A stretch of DNA of 64,000 nt from Haloferax mediterranei ATCC 33500 (GCF_000306765.2 NC_017941.2:1674001-1738000); one strand, 5' to 3'. Positions 17,462-26,379 are shown, counted from the first letter of the stretch. Notes: a model not told the origin generated them from the letters alone. A program made the numbers and translations.

Positions 17462-18031
17462 TCAAGTTTCCAGTACCTCGCTGGTGCCTTCCCATTCCTC
17501 AGCAAGTAGGCCATAGCGTTCGACATCGACGTATTCTCCGTTGGCGAATTGTGCTTGACGAGCAGTCCCTTCATGGACGAACCCGAGACGTTCACAAAGA
17601 GACGTAGAATCCTCGTTTGGGGCCATCGTGGTAGCAGAGATACGGTGCAATCTGAGATCTTGGAATCCGTATTCAAACAGGTGTGCGCTAGCTTCGAGGG
17701 CGTATCCTTCTCCCCACGCCTTCGGATGGAACCAGACGCCGAAGTTCGCGTATCCATCCGTGTGGATAATGGGGTAGAGTTGTACTGACCCAATTGGCTC
17801 TCCCGAGAAGTCGCCGTCGTTCGGAATGACGAGTAGAGAAACGTTGTCTCCGTCGTGTTCTCTTGGCCAAAGCTCGTCTCGGTAACGATCTTCGGTGTAC
17901 GGGGTACTGAACAAACTGATGTATTGGCGGACTTTCGGATGGTTCACTCCCTCTCTGAGGAACTCGATGTCGTCTTCTTCAGGGGGCTTGAGTTCGAGAC
18001 GGTCGCACTCGATGAATGTTGGTCTTGACAT
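17462..18031 (-). CDS. GNAT family N-acetyltransferase (RimJ/RimL-like)
   Basis: The 189-residue protein fits the RimJ/RimL branch of GNAT enzymes, which acetylate protein N-termini or small amines with acetyl-CoA. Key stretches are CDRLELKPPEEDDIEFLREG near the N-terminus, YANFGVWFHPKAWGEGYALEA (motif A; GEGYA is the acetyl-CoA loop) and HRISATTMAPNEDSTSLCERLGFVHEG (motif B). The substrate is unknown. Codon use is AT-richer than the genome norm and the gene lies within the tRNA-Lys element, so it is likely transferred cargo. Confidence 0.82.
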   Translation of the reverse strand: MSRPTFIECDRLELKPPEEDDIEFLREGVNHPKVRQYISLFSTPYTEDRYRDELWPREHDGDNVSLLVIPNDGDFSGEPIGSVQLYPIIHTDGYANFGVWFHPKAWGEGYALEASAHLFEYGFQDLRLHRISATTMAPNEDSTSLCERLGFVHEGTARQAQFANGEYVDVERYGLLAEEWEGTSEVLET

Positions 18032-18462
18032 GATGTATCTATGGCTGCAGGTTAACTAACGGCTATTCGGAAGAACTCGAAGCTGACGGCCCTCGATTGG
18101 ATTAGGAGGCGACAGTCAACTCAGAAGCAGGAAGAAACGGTCATCTTTCAGCTCTATTATCAATTATTTGAACGAGTTGATAAAAGCGTTATGGTCAATC
18201 CTATCTGAACTGACCCATCTGCAAGATACACCCTCTATATTCAGCACGCGTTTTCTATCAGATTTCGAGGAATTCGTACCACATAGAGCGGGAGAACGTA
18301 TTATTGACCGATGAAAACCGCGCAACGGCGTCACTGTCCGCTATCCAACGTGACGAACTCACCTCTGAACGACACCTCAGAGCAGGCTCTATGTAGCGAA
18401 AAACGGAATTACCACGCGATTCGCGCCCGATTTGATTGGACGGGAATCGCGCGGCCTACAAG
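18032..18462. other. Gene-free stretch between GNAT gene and tRNA-Lys
   Basis: About 430 bp, with AT-rich runs near 18130-18300. No open frame with a credible start or codon bias and no repeat was found. It belongs to the integrated remnant and probably contains erased element DNA. Confidence 0.55.
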
Positions 18463-18536
18463 TGGGCCGGACGCGATTTGAACACGCGACCGTCTGATTA
18501 AGAGTCAGACGCTCTGCCTAACTGAGCTACCGGCCC
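18463..18536 (-). tRNA. tRNA-Lys (anticodon CTT)
   Basis: On the minus strand the sequence folds as a 74-nt tRNA: acceptor GGGCCGG with CCGGCCC and discriminator A, D-arm GCTC..GAGC, anticodon arm TCTGA-CTCTTAA-TCAGA with anticodon CTT, and T-loop TTCAAAT. There is no intron and CCA is not encoded. Its 3' end is the insertion point of the element at 17025-18462. Confidence 0.95.
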
Positions 18537-18668
18537 TTGCAATCTCTCGTAACTCCCGGTAGGTAAAATGACTTTCCTTTTTGTACGACGACGGCAGGGA
18601 CGCACACACCGCGAGAAGAGAACAAACGGTGGGTGTTAAGTGTCGCCCGGCCGGAGTTGCGGGCAACG

Positions 18669-20126
18669 ATGAGTGCAGGCGTCAGTGTGTCCTCGATGTC
18701 CACGTACGCGATACTCGGCTGCGGCAGCGTCGGGCACGCAGTGGCTGAGGAACTGACGGACGAGGGAAAAGATGTCCTCATTCTCGATAAGGACGAGAGT
18801 CGCGTCGAAGCCCTGCGCGACCAGGACTTGAACGCGCAAGCGACGGACATCGCCGACTCGGAACTCGCCGATGCCGTCGCAGGGCGGGATGTGATTCTCA
18901 TTCTCTCGTCGGACGTGGAGGCCAACAAGGCCGCCGTGTCGACCATCCGTGGCCGTGACGACGACCAATTCATCGTCGTCCGCGCGTCCGACCCCGTCTC
19001 CGAGGACGAACTGACGGAACTCGGTGCCGACGTGGTCATCAATCCCTCCGAAGTTATCGCCGACTCTGCGCTCCGAAGTGTCGAATCCGGTGAGTTGGAG
19101 TACAAGGCGCGACAGCTCGCGGACCTCCTTCGAGAGACCGACCACGGACTGGCCATCCTCACACACGACAATCCCGACCCCGATTCGCTCGCGTCTGCGG
19201 TCGCACTGCAGGCCATCGCCCGCGAATACGACGTTGACGCCGACATTCTCTACTCCGGTGACATGGGTCACCAGGAGAATCGGGCGTTCGTGAACATCCT
19301 CGGTATCGAACTCACGCCGCGGTCCGATGCGAAACCGCTCGAAGAGTACAGCTCCGTGGCCCTTGTCGACCACATGAAATCAGGGATGCCCGACCTCGGG
19401 GAGGTCGACATCACGGTGTTCATCGACCACTTCGAACCGGACGAGGGCATCGATGCCCGCTTTACCGACGTTCGCCCGAACGTCTCGTCGACATCGACGA
19501 TTCTCACGAAGTACATCCAGGAGTTCGACCTCAGCCCCTCGCAGGAGGTCGCAACCGCGCTCCTGTACGGTATCCGCGCCGAGACGCTCGATTTCAAGCG
19601 AGACACGACCCCGGCCGACCTGACCGCGGCGGCGTACCTCTACCCCTTTGCCGACCACGACACGCTGGAGAAAGTCGAGTCGCCGTCGATGTCACCCGAG
19701 ACGCTGGATGTGCTCGCTGAGGCCATCCAGAACCGGGATGTACAGGGTTCGCACCTCGTCTCGAATGCCGGGTTCATCCGCGACCGAGACGCCCTCACAC
19801 AGGCGGCACAGCATCTCCTGAACTTGGAGGGTATCACCACCACGGCCGTCTTCGGCATCGCCGACGACACTATCTACCTCGCCGCGCGGTCGAAAGATAT
19901 CCGGATGAACATTGGGAAGATTCTGAGTGACGCCTTCACCGGTATCGGCGAGGCTGGCGGCCACTCCACACAGGGGTCGGTCGAGATTCCGCTCGGTATC
20001 TTCACCGGTATCGAGTCGAGCGACGACAACCGCGATACGCTCTTACAACTCACCGAAGAAGCAGTAACGCGCAAGCTCTTCCGTGCAATGGGTGTGGAGG
20101 GCGGCGAGAGCGGAAACGGGAGTTAG
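18669..20126 (+). CDS. TrkA-N/DHH-DHHA1 phosphoesterase (candidate c-di-AMP phosphodiesterase)
   Basis: The 485-residue protein joins an N-terminal Rossmann/TrkA-N domain (GCGSVG at 17-22, about residues 10-130) to a DHH phosphoesterase (HDNPDPDSLAS, then VDH and IDHFEPDEG as metal-binding motifs) and a C-terminal DHHA1 domain with GEAGGHSTQGSVEIP. DHH/DHHA1 enzymes cleave c-di-AMP, pApA or nanoRNA. With a nucleotide-sensing TrkA-N domain, a role in c-di-AMP or K+ homeostasis is plausible. The start at 18669 (MSAGVSV) is preferred over an upstream Met at 18633. The gene follows the tRNA-Lys promoter region by about 130 bp. Confidence 0.85.
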   Translation: MSAGVSVSSMSTYAILGCGSVGHAVAEELTDEGKDVLILDKDESRVEALRDQDLNAQATDIADSELADAVAGRDVILILSSDVEANKAAVSTIRGRDDDQFIVVRASDPVSEDELTELGADVVINPSEVIADSALRSVESGELEYKARQLADLLRETDHGLAILTHDNPDPDSLASAVALQAIAREYDVDADILYSGDMGHQENRAFVNILGIELTPRSDAKPLEEYSSVALVDHMKSGMPDLGEVDITVFIDHFEPDEGIDARFTDVRPNVSSTSTILTKYIQEFDLSPSQEVATALLYGIRAETLDFKRDTTPADLTAAAYLYPFADHDTLEKVESPSMSPETLDVLAEAIQNRDVQGSHLVSNAGFIRDRDALTQAAQHLLNLEGITTTAVFGIADDTIYLAARSKDIRMNIGKILSDAFTGIGEAGGHSTQGSVEIPLGIFTGIESSDDNRDTLLQLTEEAVTRKLFRAMGVEGGESGNGS

Positions 20127-20130
20127 AACG

Positions 20131-20436
20131 TCACGCGATAAGCGATTCTTCGTCTTCTTCGGGATTCTTCAGACGCTCGATAACGTCGTTGATGAGGATA
20201 ACATCGCCGACAGCACGGACCCACCGATACGGGATGAGTACGCCCTTTCCGGGTTCGATTTGATTGCGAAACAGTTCGTCGTTCAGGGCTGTCAGCGCGA
20301 GTCCGGTGACCGTCTCGTGGTCTAAGTCGAGGCGGACATCTTCGACCTCGCCGACGAACACACCGTTGTTCGAGTAGACCTCACGGCCTACGAGCGTCGT
20401 AATCTCTTCGGGCGTCCCGTCCATATCCGCCAACAT
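20131..20436 (-). CDS. PRC-barrel domain protein, 101 aa
   Basis: The chosen ATG at 20436 gives MLADMDGTPEEITTLVGREV, and VGREVYSNNGVFVGEVEDVRLDL is the opening of a PRC-barrel, a small beta-barrel found in photosystem H subunits and the rRNA-processing factor RimM. The haloarchaeal stand-alone versions have no settled function but appear to be adaptors. The C-terminus is acidic. The open frame extends to 20619 through poor codons and is not used. It converges on the TrkA-N/DHH gene with only 4 bp between stops. Confidence 0.82.
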   Translation of the reverse strand: MLADMDGTPEEITTLVGREVYSNNGVFVGEVEDVRLDLDHETVTGLALTALNDELFRNQIEPGKGVLIPYRWVRAVGDVILINDVIERLKNPEEDEESLIA

Positions 20437-20628
20437 GGGATGCCGGGTCTTAATTGTTCGTAGCCCGCGGCTTGCGGCGCAGACACACGGCAGACGAGCG
20501 TCCGACATCGGCGAAAAAACACCGGAAAATCCGGATTCGAGTATCGAAAAATCTGCCGGGAGTTTCCACATCGGCCGATAGATATTTCGGTGAGAATCGG
20601 TGGAAATTACCACCGACACGCGCCGGTG

Positions 20629-22830
20629 TTACCGCTGCGGCGCGACGAGTTGAATCGGGTGCTGCGACGGTCGGCGAAGCAGCGAGTCGAGTTGTTCGAG
20701 ACACGAGGTCCCGCTTGCGACCACGGTTCGGTGTTTCGTCTCGTCGGTCTGGAACTGACCCTGTAGCTCCGACCCGACGTCGACGCTCAGTTCGTAGTAT
20801 TCGGACTTGTACCCGAACGACCCGGCCATTCCGCAGCACTCCACGTCAGAGGTGACTACGTCGTAGCCGAGACGCGAGAGAACGGCTTCGGTGTGGCCTT
20901 CGAGTCCGAGCGTCCGTTGCTGACAGTGGCTGTGGTAGGCGACTTCCTCGCTGTCGGTCGTCGCGAGCGCGTCGGCATCTACACCGTTTTCGAGCAGGCC
21001 GAAGACGTACTCCATAACCTCGTAACTGGCCTCGGAGATGCGCTGGAACGATTTTTCGGGGAGGAACTTCTCGTACTCGGTTTGGAACATTGCGAGGTCG
21101 GACGGCTCGATGACGACGATATCTCTGCCGTCGTCGATGTGTTCCGCAAGCCCGGCGTACACGTCGTGAGCGTGGTCTTCGGCGGTCGCAATCATCCCTT
21201 GCGAAAGCGGGGCGCGGCCCGACGACCGAACGTCGGGAACGACCACGTCGACGCCGAGCGCTTCGAGAGCGCGAACAGCGGCTTTCCCGCGTTCGACCTG
21301 TACGTGGTTCGTGTACACGTCCGGGTAGAGAACGGCAGTTCGCGTCGGGTTCTCGACGTGCGAATTTCGGGCGTCGAACCAGTCTTTCAGCGTCTCGCGC
21401 TGGAAGGCGGGGAGTTCGCGCCGGGCGTCGATACCGAGGAACCGCTCCATAAGGTCACGAGAGACCGACAGTTGCGAGGCCCAATTCGAGAGCGGAGCGA
21501 AGAAGCTCCCGACCTTCGCGGCCGTCTCGAAGTTGCCGAAGAAGCGCTTTTGGAGGCTGACGCCGCCGGGTTCTTCGTCCGGGGTGAGTCCCTCGACGAG
21601 CCAATCGACTTCCGAGGCCTCGCCGCGGTTTACGCGGTCGCGGACGACCGTGTTTATCCACGGGATGTCGATTTCGACCGGGCAGGCCGTAGTACACCGA
21701 CTACACCCGGTACAGAGGTCGTTGAACTCGGCGGCCGTGTCGAGTCCTTCGACGCCCGCTTCCCACCCGGTTCCGATGCCGCCGGAGTAGGTCTCGCCGC
21801 CGAAGGCGTGGCCGCCGACGTGCTGGAAATTGGCGCAGACGTTCGAACACGCCGAACACCGGATGCAGTAGAGCGTCTCACGCAACTGGTCGTCGTCGCG
21901 CATGTCCATCCGGCCGTTGTCGATAAGGACGAGATGGAACTCGCGGTCGGTCTCGGTTTCGGTGAGCGGCGTGTCCGGGTCGTCGAAGTCGACGGTCGGC
22001 GATTCGACCGGTGGCGTGAGAAGCGAGATGTAGGACGTGATGTCCTGTCCCGTCCCGGACTTCCCGATAAGTTCGACGAAGGGTTGGAGGTCTTCGACGG
22101 TTGGAATAATCTTCTCGACACCGGCGACCGCGACGTGGGTGTCCGGCACGACGGCGGTCTTTCGGGCGTTCCCTTCGGATGTGACGAGCGCCATCGTACC
22201 CGTGTCGGCGGTGATGAAGTTCGCGCCGGTCATCCCCACGTCGGCGTCCTCGATGAGTTCACCGAGTTGCTCGCGGGCGAACATGGTGAGTTCTTCGGCC
22301 GTCTCCAGCGGTTCGTCCGGCTCGAACGTCTCGTTGAACAGGTCGGCGATGGCCTCCCGCGACTTGTGGATGGCGGGGGCGACGATATGTGACGGCGAGT
22401 CGTCGGCAACTTGTAGGACCCACTCGCCGAGGTCGGTCTCGACCACGTCGATGTCCGCGGCTTCGAGTTCGTGGTTGACCTCGATTTCTTCGGAGGTCAT
22501 CGACTTCGACTTGACGACGCGTTCGGCGTCCTTGTCCTCACAGACCTCTCGAATGTAGCGGTTCGCATCCGCGTCGTCGTCGGCGATGTAGAGCGTCCCG
22601 CCGTTCGCTTCGACGGTTTCGCGGAGTTGGTCGAGCAGTTCGGGAAGTCGCTCGATGGCGTCTTCCTTGATGGCCCGCGCCTCGGATTTTAGCCCCTCGT
22701 AATCGTCGAGCGTCTGGACGGACTCGTACCGTCCCTCGTTGAATCCGCGGGTGCTCGTGCCCACCGCATCACCCTCGGTTTCCATCAACTGTCGAATCTT
22801 CGCCGCCTTCGCCTCGCGTGCCTTACTCAT
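20629..22830 (-). CDS. Fused LutB-LutA L-lactate oxidation protein (LUD, ferredoxin and two CCG domains)
   Basis: This 733-residue protein combines two subunits that are separate in Bacillus LutABC. Residues about 20-300 are a LUD domain (GMTGANFITADTGTMAL). A ferredoxin-type region follows with CIRCSACSNVC and CTGCSRCTTACP, i.e. two Fe-S clusters. The C-terminal part from about 480 holds two LutA-type cysteine-rich domains ending in VECCGMAGSFGY. With LutC it should oxidise L-lactate to pyruvate and pass electrons to the respiratory chain. The first eight bases overlap the end of lutC, so the two are coupled. Confidence 0.88.
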   Translation of the reverse strand: MSKAREAKAAKIRQLMETEGDAVGTSTRGFNEGRYESVQTLDDYEGLKSEARAIKEDAIERLPELLDQLRETVEANGGTLYIADDDADANRYIREVCEDKDAERVVKSKSMTSEEIEVNHELEAADIDVVETDLGEWVLQVADDSPSHIVAPAIHKSREAIADLFNETFEPDEPLETAEELTMFAREQLGELIEDADVGMTGANFITADTGTMALVTSEGNARKTAVVPDTHVAVAGVEKIIPTVEDLQPFVELIGKSGTGQDITSYISLLTPPVESPTVDFDDPDTPLTETETDREFHLVLIDNGRMDMRDDDQLRETLYCIRCSACSNVCANFQHVGGHAFGGETYSGGIGTGWEAGVEGLDTAAEFNDLCTGCSRCTTACPVEIDIPWINTVVRDRVNRGEASEVDWLVEGLTPDEEPGGVSLQKRFFGNFETAAKVGSFFAPLSNWASQLSVSRDLMERFLGIDARRELPAFQRETLKDWFDARNSHVENPTRTAVLYPDVYTNHVQVERGKAAVRALEALGVDVVVPDVRSSGRAPLSQGMIATAEDHAHDVYAGLAEHIDDGRDIVVIEPSDLAMFQTEYEKFLPEKSFQRISEASYEVMEYVFGLLENGVDADALATTDSEEVAYHSHCQQRTLGLEGHTEAVLSRLGYDVVTSDVECCGMAGSFGYKSEYYELSVDVGSELQGQFQTDETKHRTVVASGTSCLEQLDSLLRRPSQHPIQLVAPQR

Positions 22831-23326
22831 CGAGAATCACCACGTGAACGTCTTTGGGACCGTGCGCACCCTTCACCAGTGCGCCCATGTCGGCGGTGGC
22901 GCTCGGGCCGGTGGCGATAATCGCCGAGGAGTGTCCCGTGCGGAACTCCTCGCCCAACCACTCGAACGCCTCGGGCATGCCGGGGACGATATCCGATTCC
23001 TTGAGAACTGCGACGTGTCGGTCCGCGAACAGACTGACAGGTTCAACGCCGTCAGGTGTGCCCTGCACGACGACGCTTCCGTAGTCCGCAATTCCGATGC
23101 CCGCTGCCGTGATGCCGGCGTTCGCCGCTCGGAGGTCTGCGGGAGTCGGGTCGGTGTTCACCCACGACGGAAGTTCGACACCGTCGTACGGAAGTTCGAC
23201 CCCCACAGTTGGTTCGTCACAAACCTCGTTGAGAACGTCGGCCAGCCCATCGACAGACGTGTGTGTCCAGCCTACTTCGAGTCGTTCGAGAGAGTCCTCG
23301 AACGTTGCAACCGTGCCGGTTGACAT
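22823..23326 (-). CDS. lutC: LUD domain protein, LutC-like
   Basis: The 167-residue product is a stand-alone LUD domain. DLRAANAGITAAGIGIADYGSV and GTPDGVEPVSLFADRHVAVLKESDIV match LutC/YkgG, the third component of the lactate utilisation complex. It lies first in the pair and overlaps the fused LutB-LutA gene by 8 bp. Only 80 bp separate it from the Nramp-like gene upstream on the same strand, so it may be cotranscribed or have its own promoter in the AT-rich gap at 23330-23400. Confidence 0.87.
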   Translation of the reverse strand: MSTGTVATFEDSLERLEVGWTHTSVDGLADVLNEVCDEPTVGVELPYDGVELPSWVNTDPTPADLRAANAGITAAGIGIADYGSVVVQGTPDGVEPVSLFADRHVAVLKESDIVPGMPEAFEWLGEEFRTGHSSAIIATGPSATADMGALVKGAHGPKDVHVVILDE

Positions 23327-23406
23327 ACGTTCGAATTGCTTGTTCTACATAATCGTTCTTAGGGTTCGAACAGCCAGAGATAGTTAATTATGAAGAATTT
23401 GGCGTA

Positions 23407-25251
23407 TCAGGAGAACCACCCAGATGCCTCGTCAGCATCCGGGACCGTACCAGCGGCCGCGCGCTTTCCTGCGGCGGACTTGCTCACCGTGTAGGCCTGT
23501 GCGGTGAGGTACATCGCCCAGAGGGCGTACCCGCCAGCACCGCTCCCGAGAATCGACGGGGCCGTCTCGAATGCTGCAAGCCCGAAGTTCGTCAGCGACG
23601 TCCCGATGAGAAGGACGCTAAAGTAGCCGTAGAATCCCGTCGCCCACCACATTCCGAGAACGCGACCCCATCCGGGTTGGAGATGTTCGGGCAGTCGCGT
23701 CGTGTTCATCACGAGAACGAGCGCGGTGTAGGGCCACATCATCACACCCGACATCGCGGCCCCGACGACGAGAAAGAAAAACGGCTCTTGCCCCTCGAAC
23801 GGTGAGGTGAAAAGCAGGATGATGATGACACCCCAAGCGCAGAACGCGGTGAGGAGTCGCCAGAAGAGCTTCGGAAGGTCCCAGCCAGCCTCGCGCCCGT
23901 AGGATTCGTAGAGCGCGTCGGCGCTGTTCCGAACGAACGACTCGACGATGGCGTACTCGGTGGTAAAGAGCGCGACGAAGAGAACAGCGAACACGAGGAA
24001 CGAACCGAGAGGGCCGAGAAGCGGGACGACATCGCCGAGCCACATCTGAATGGCGTTCGTCGTTGTCCCCGGCGAGTACTGGATGGCGACGCTCATGAGC
24101 GCCGGGGCGACGACGAGCAAGCCGAGGACGAACGTCAGGAGATGTTCGAGTTGGACGACCCGCCACCACCCGCGCCACCGACGGAGGTTCGTCACCGTCG
24201 GCCGGAACGTAAAGCCGTCGCGTTCGATTGGTTCCGGGTCGTCACCGCGAAGCGGATTCTTCACTCGGCCCTGGTAGTTGCCCATGCCGTATCCCTTCTC
24301 GCGCATCCAGAGACTCTGCGAGAGGTTGAGATAGCCGCCCGCGCCCGCGAAGGCGAGACCACCGAGGAATACGGCGATATCGATGCCTTCCGGGAGCGTC
24401 CCGACCGACCCCGTGGCGGCGGGAATATCGGCGAACTCGACCCACGACCCGCTCACAGCGACGAGCATCAGGGCCGCGCCGATGGCGACGAACAGCAGGC
24501 CGATTTGGAACACTTCGACGACGTTGTACATGACCGACGAAATCTGGTACGAAAGCCAGATGGCGGCCATCAACCCCGCGGCGATGAGCTTCCAGGTAGC
24601 GATAGAGAACCCGAAGATAGCAACAGAACCATCCAATCCGAAGGCTGTTGCAGCGACCTGTGCTGCACCGGCGGCCCACCCCGGCCACCCGAGACTGATG
24701 AGGCCGCCGATGAGGAACGCCCACGGCCAGTACGTTCCCACGCGCGCGAACGCGCGGAAGATGCTTTCTCCCGTAGCGAGCGTCCAGCGCTGAAGTTCGG
24801 TGTTGATGAGAAACTGCGTGAAGATGCCGACGATGAACGCCCAGAAAACGGTCCACCCGAACTGCGCCGTCAAGACGGGCCAAAACAGCGTCTCGCCGCT
24901 GCCGAGCGAGGCACCGAGCATGATGGCCGACGGACCGACGACGTGGCCGACACGGGGAACGCGCGGAAGGTCGGTGATACGGAACGACCCGCCGGTTCCC
25001 GTTTCAGGGTACTCCTCCGAGTCGGGTGACTCGTCGAGGTCCTCGTATCGAAGCGGGAGGTACCACGTCCCGCGGTACTGTTTTCCTTCGACCTCCGAGG
25101 CGTAGACCTCGTCACCACCGGTTACGCCGCCTTTCGGTGTCTGAGTCGAATCCGAAGCACTCGGGTCGGCAGGAGAGTCCGACGCTCCAGCGTCGGGCGA
25201 GTCCTCCGGGGACTGTCCCTCCGCGTCAGAATCGGGCTGACGGCCGCTCAT
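23407..25251 (-). CDS. Nramp-superfamily transporter lacking the DPGN motif
   Basis: The 614-residue protein has an acidic disordered head (about 1-95) and then roughly 11-12 membrane segments in the Nramp (SLC11/LeuT) pattern. The first segment reads VGPSAIMLGASLGSGETLFWP; metal-binding Nramps have DPGN in this place. The canonical MPH of segment six is also not seen. It therefore belongs to the Nramp-related group whose substrates are uncertain, and metal transport should not be assumed. It is set between the lactate regulator and lutC on the same strand. Confidence 0.82.
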   Translation of the reverse strand: MSGRQPDSDAEGQSPEDSPDAGASDSPADPSASDSTQTPKGGVTGGDEVYASEVEGKQYRGTWYLPLRYEDLDESPDSEEYPETGTGGSFRITDLPRVPRVGHVVGPSAIMLGASLGSGETLFWPVLTAQFGWTVFWAFIVGIFTQFLINTELQRWTLATGESIFRAFARVGTYWPWAFLIGGLISLGWPGWAAGAAQVAATAFGLDGSVAIFGFSIATWKLIAAGLMAAIWLSYQISSVMYNVVEVFQIGLLFVAIGAALMLVAVSGSWVEFADIPAATGSVGTLPEGIDIAVFLGGLAFAGAGGYLNLSQSLWMREKGYGMGNYQGRVKNPLRGDDPEPIERDGFTFRPTVTNLRRWRGWWRVVQLEHLLTFVLGLLVVAPALMSVAIQYSPGTTTNAIQMWLGDVVPLLGPLGSFLVFAVLFVALFTTEYAIVESFVRNSADALYESYGREAGWDLPKLFWRLLTAFCAWGVIIILLFTSPFEGQEPFFFLVVGAAMSGVMMWPYTALVLVMNTTRLPEHLQPGWGRVLGMWWATGFYGYFSVLLIGTSLTNFGLAAFETAPSILGSGAGGYALWAMYLTAQAYTVSKSAAGKRAAAGTVPDADEASGWFS

Positions 25252-25374
25252 CGGGCGACACGCTCCGCGATGGCTCTGTCAACCGGGAAGTCGAGTGACA
25301 TCGGTGCGTCGGCCGAGACTGTGGCCCGATGCCGTATAAATTCGTAGGGTGGGGGCAGTGTTACGACGCCTGTC

Positions 25375-26013
25375 TTATCCACCGAGGAAGTGCCAGATGT
25401 GTCCGCGTTCTTCCGGCGGGTCGACCCCCGGCAGTTGTTTCAGCGCGGGTTGGATTGCGTTCCACCAGCCCTCGGCCGACTCGAATCCGGCCGGATAGTC
25501 GTAGTACACGTCGCGGAGGAAATCCGCCTTCTTCGCCTCCGGGTGGTCGGTCAGGTACTCGTAGGCGGCAGAAAGTGCTTCCCGCCGGGCGTCGAGCATC
25601 GGGCCGCTTCCCGGCAAATCCGCCCGTTCGATGGCGTTCGAGACTGCTGGCGGGTGGTCGAGGTTGTCGTCCGATTCGTCGGCGACAGGATTGCCACCGG
25701 TAGTGGTGTCTAAACGAGATTCACCCGCCGGCGTGGCGGGACGTTCGTCTGAAACCCCAGTCAACGGAATCCACCAGACGCGGCTTCGGGCACCGACTTT
25801 CCGGGTTGCGAGGTCACCGCGTTCTTCGAGTTCGTTCAGCTTGTTGTGTGCCGTTCGGCGCGAGCAGTCGAGTTCCTCCATTACGTCCGTCGCCGTGAGC
25901 GGTCGTGCGGCGTCGTCCCGAGCCTCGAATACCTCCAACACCGCGTCGAGAGGGATGCGACCCACGTACTGTCCGTGCTCGTTTCGAGGGCGCGCGCGAG
26001 ACTCATCCTCCAT
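25375..26013 (-). CDS. Winged-helix regulator of the lactate locus
   Basis: The 212-residue protein has an N-terminal winged helix (about 20-80): LDAVLEVFEARDD, then TATDVMEELDCSRRTAHNKL as the HTH pair and KVGARSRVWWIPL as the wing. A low-complexity linker (about 85-125) leads to a C-terminal region with EYLTDHPEAKKADFLRDVYYD and a Trp-rich end, which may be a second small domain. It is divergent from lctP across a region with inverted repeats, so it most likely regulates both arms and itself. Whether it activates or represses, and by which ligand, cannot be seen. Confidence 0.8.
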   Translation of the reverse strand: MEDESRARPRNEHGQYVGRIPLDAVLEVFEARDDAARPLTATDVMEELDCSRRTAHNKLNELEERGDLATRKVGARSRVWWIPLTGVSDERPATPAGESRLDTTTGGNPVADESDDNLDHPPAVSNAIERADLPGSGPMLDARREALSAAYEYLTDHPEAKKADFLRDVYYDYPAGFESAEGWWNAIQPALKQLPGVDPPEERGHIWHFLGG

Positions 26014-26072
26014 GAATTATCCTTTGCATACGAGGGCATAAGCCTTTACACACCAATGAAATCCCAATCAAT

Positions 26073-26098
26073 ACGTGTGAATTGGCCGGTTCACACGT
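26073..26098. promoter_or_regulatory. Inverted repeat, likely regulator operator 1
   Basis: ACGTGTGAA at 26073-26081 and its exact complement TTCACACGT at 26090-26098 flank 8 bp (TTGGCCGG). The site lies 60-85 bp upstream of the winged-helix regulator's start codon, where an autoregulatory operator would be expected. Confidence 0.7.
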
Positions 26099-26180
26099 GT
26101 ACAGTGGTTAAGTTCAACGACTCGTTTGCGAAATTATCCGAATTCGTGAATAGCCACGATAAACAGTGTCACGCCCAAAT

Positions 26181-26218
26181 TCGTGTGTTTAACGCGCTAT
26201 TTGGGTCGATTCACACGA
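26181..26218. promoter_or_regulatory. Inverted repeat, likely regulator operator 2
   Basis: TCGTGTG at 26181-26187 and CACACGA at 26212-26218 repeat the TTCACACG half-site of operator 1, here with 24 bp between the arms. It lies about 70 bp upstream of the lctP TATA-like element. Confidence 0.55.
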
Positions 26219-26372
26219 GTGAAGTGGAGTTCGAGGTCAGAGGGAGAACGAAGTAAAGAACTGTCATGAATAGCGACGAACGATAGATATATATCACAAT
26301 CAATCTGTATCAGATTCCACGATGCACCGCATCAGGCACGAAGCTGGAATGGCACAGGCTGGAACGAACTGT

Positions 26373-26379
26373 GGAGGTG
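26373..26379 (+). promoter_or_regulatory. Shine-Dalgarno of lctP
   Basis: GGAGGTG lies 6 nt before the ATG at 26386. It decides that start over the in-frame GTG at 26371 and shows that lctP, unlike many genes here, is translated from a leadered mRNA. Confidence 0.8.

Larger units (their letters stand above)
17025..18478. mobile_element. Remnant of an element integrated at tRNA-Lys(CTT)
   Basis: An 18-bp direct repeat (AGTGGGCCGGACGCGATT) lies at 17025-17042 and again at 18461-18478, the second inside the intact tRNA-Lys gene. With one mismatch the match continues through GAAC, giving 22 of 23 bases. This is the geometry left by tRNA-targeting integration: intact tRNA, element next to its 3' end, then a displaced 3' fragment in the same orientation. 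The 1.4 kb between them is AT-richer than the flanks and holds an integrase C-terminus and a GNAT acetyltransferase. Confidence 0.75.

Noticed and set aside
20893..22392. 499-codon plus-strand frame across the fused lut gene
   Set aside because: It is the complement of the minus-strand gene with all the LUD and Fe-S motifs, and lacks a fold of its own.
24142..25029. 295-codon plus-strand frame across the Nramp-like gene
   Set aside because: Antisense to a membrane protein, with an acidic/basic mix and no hydrophobic or catalytic pattern.
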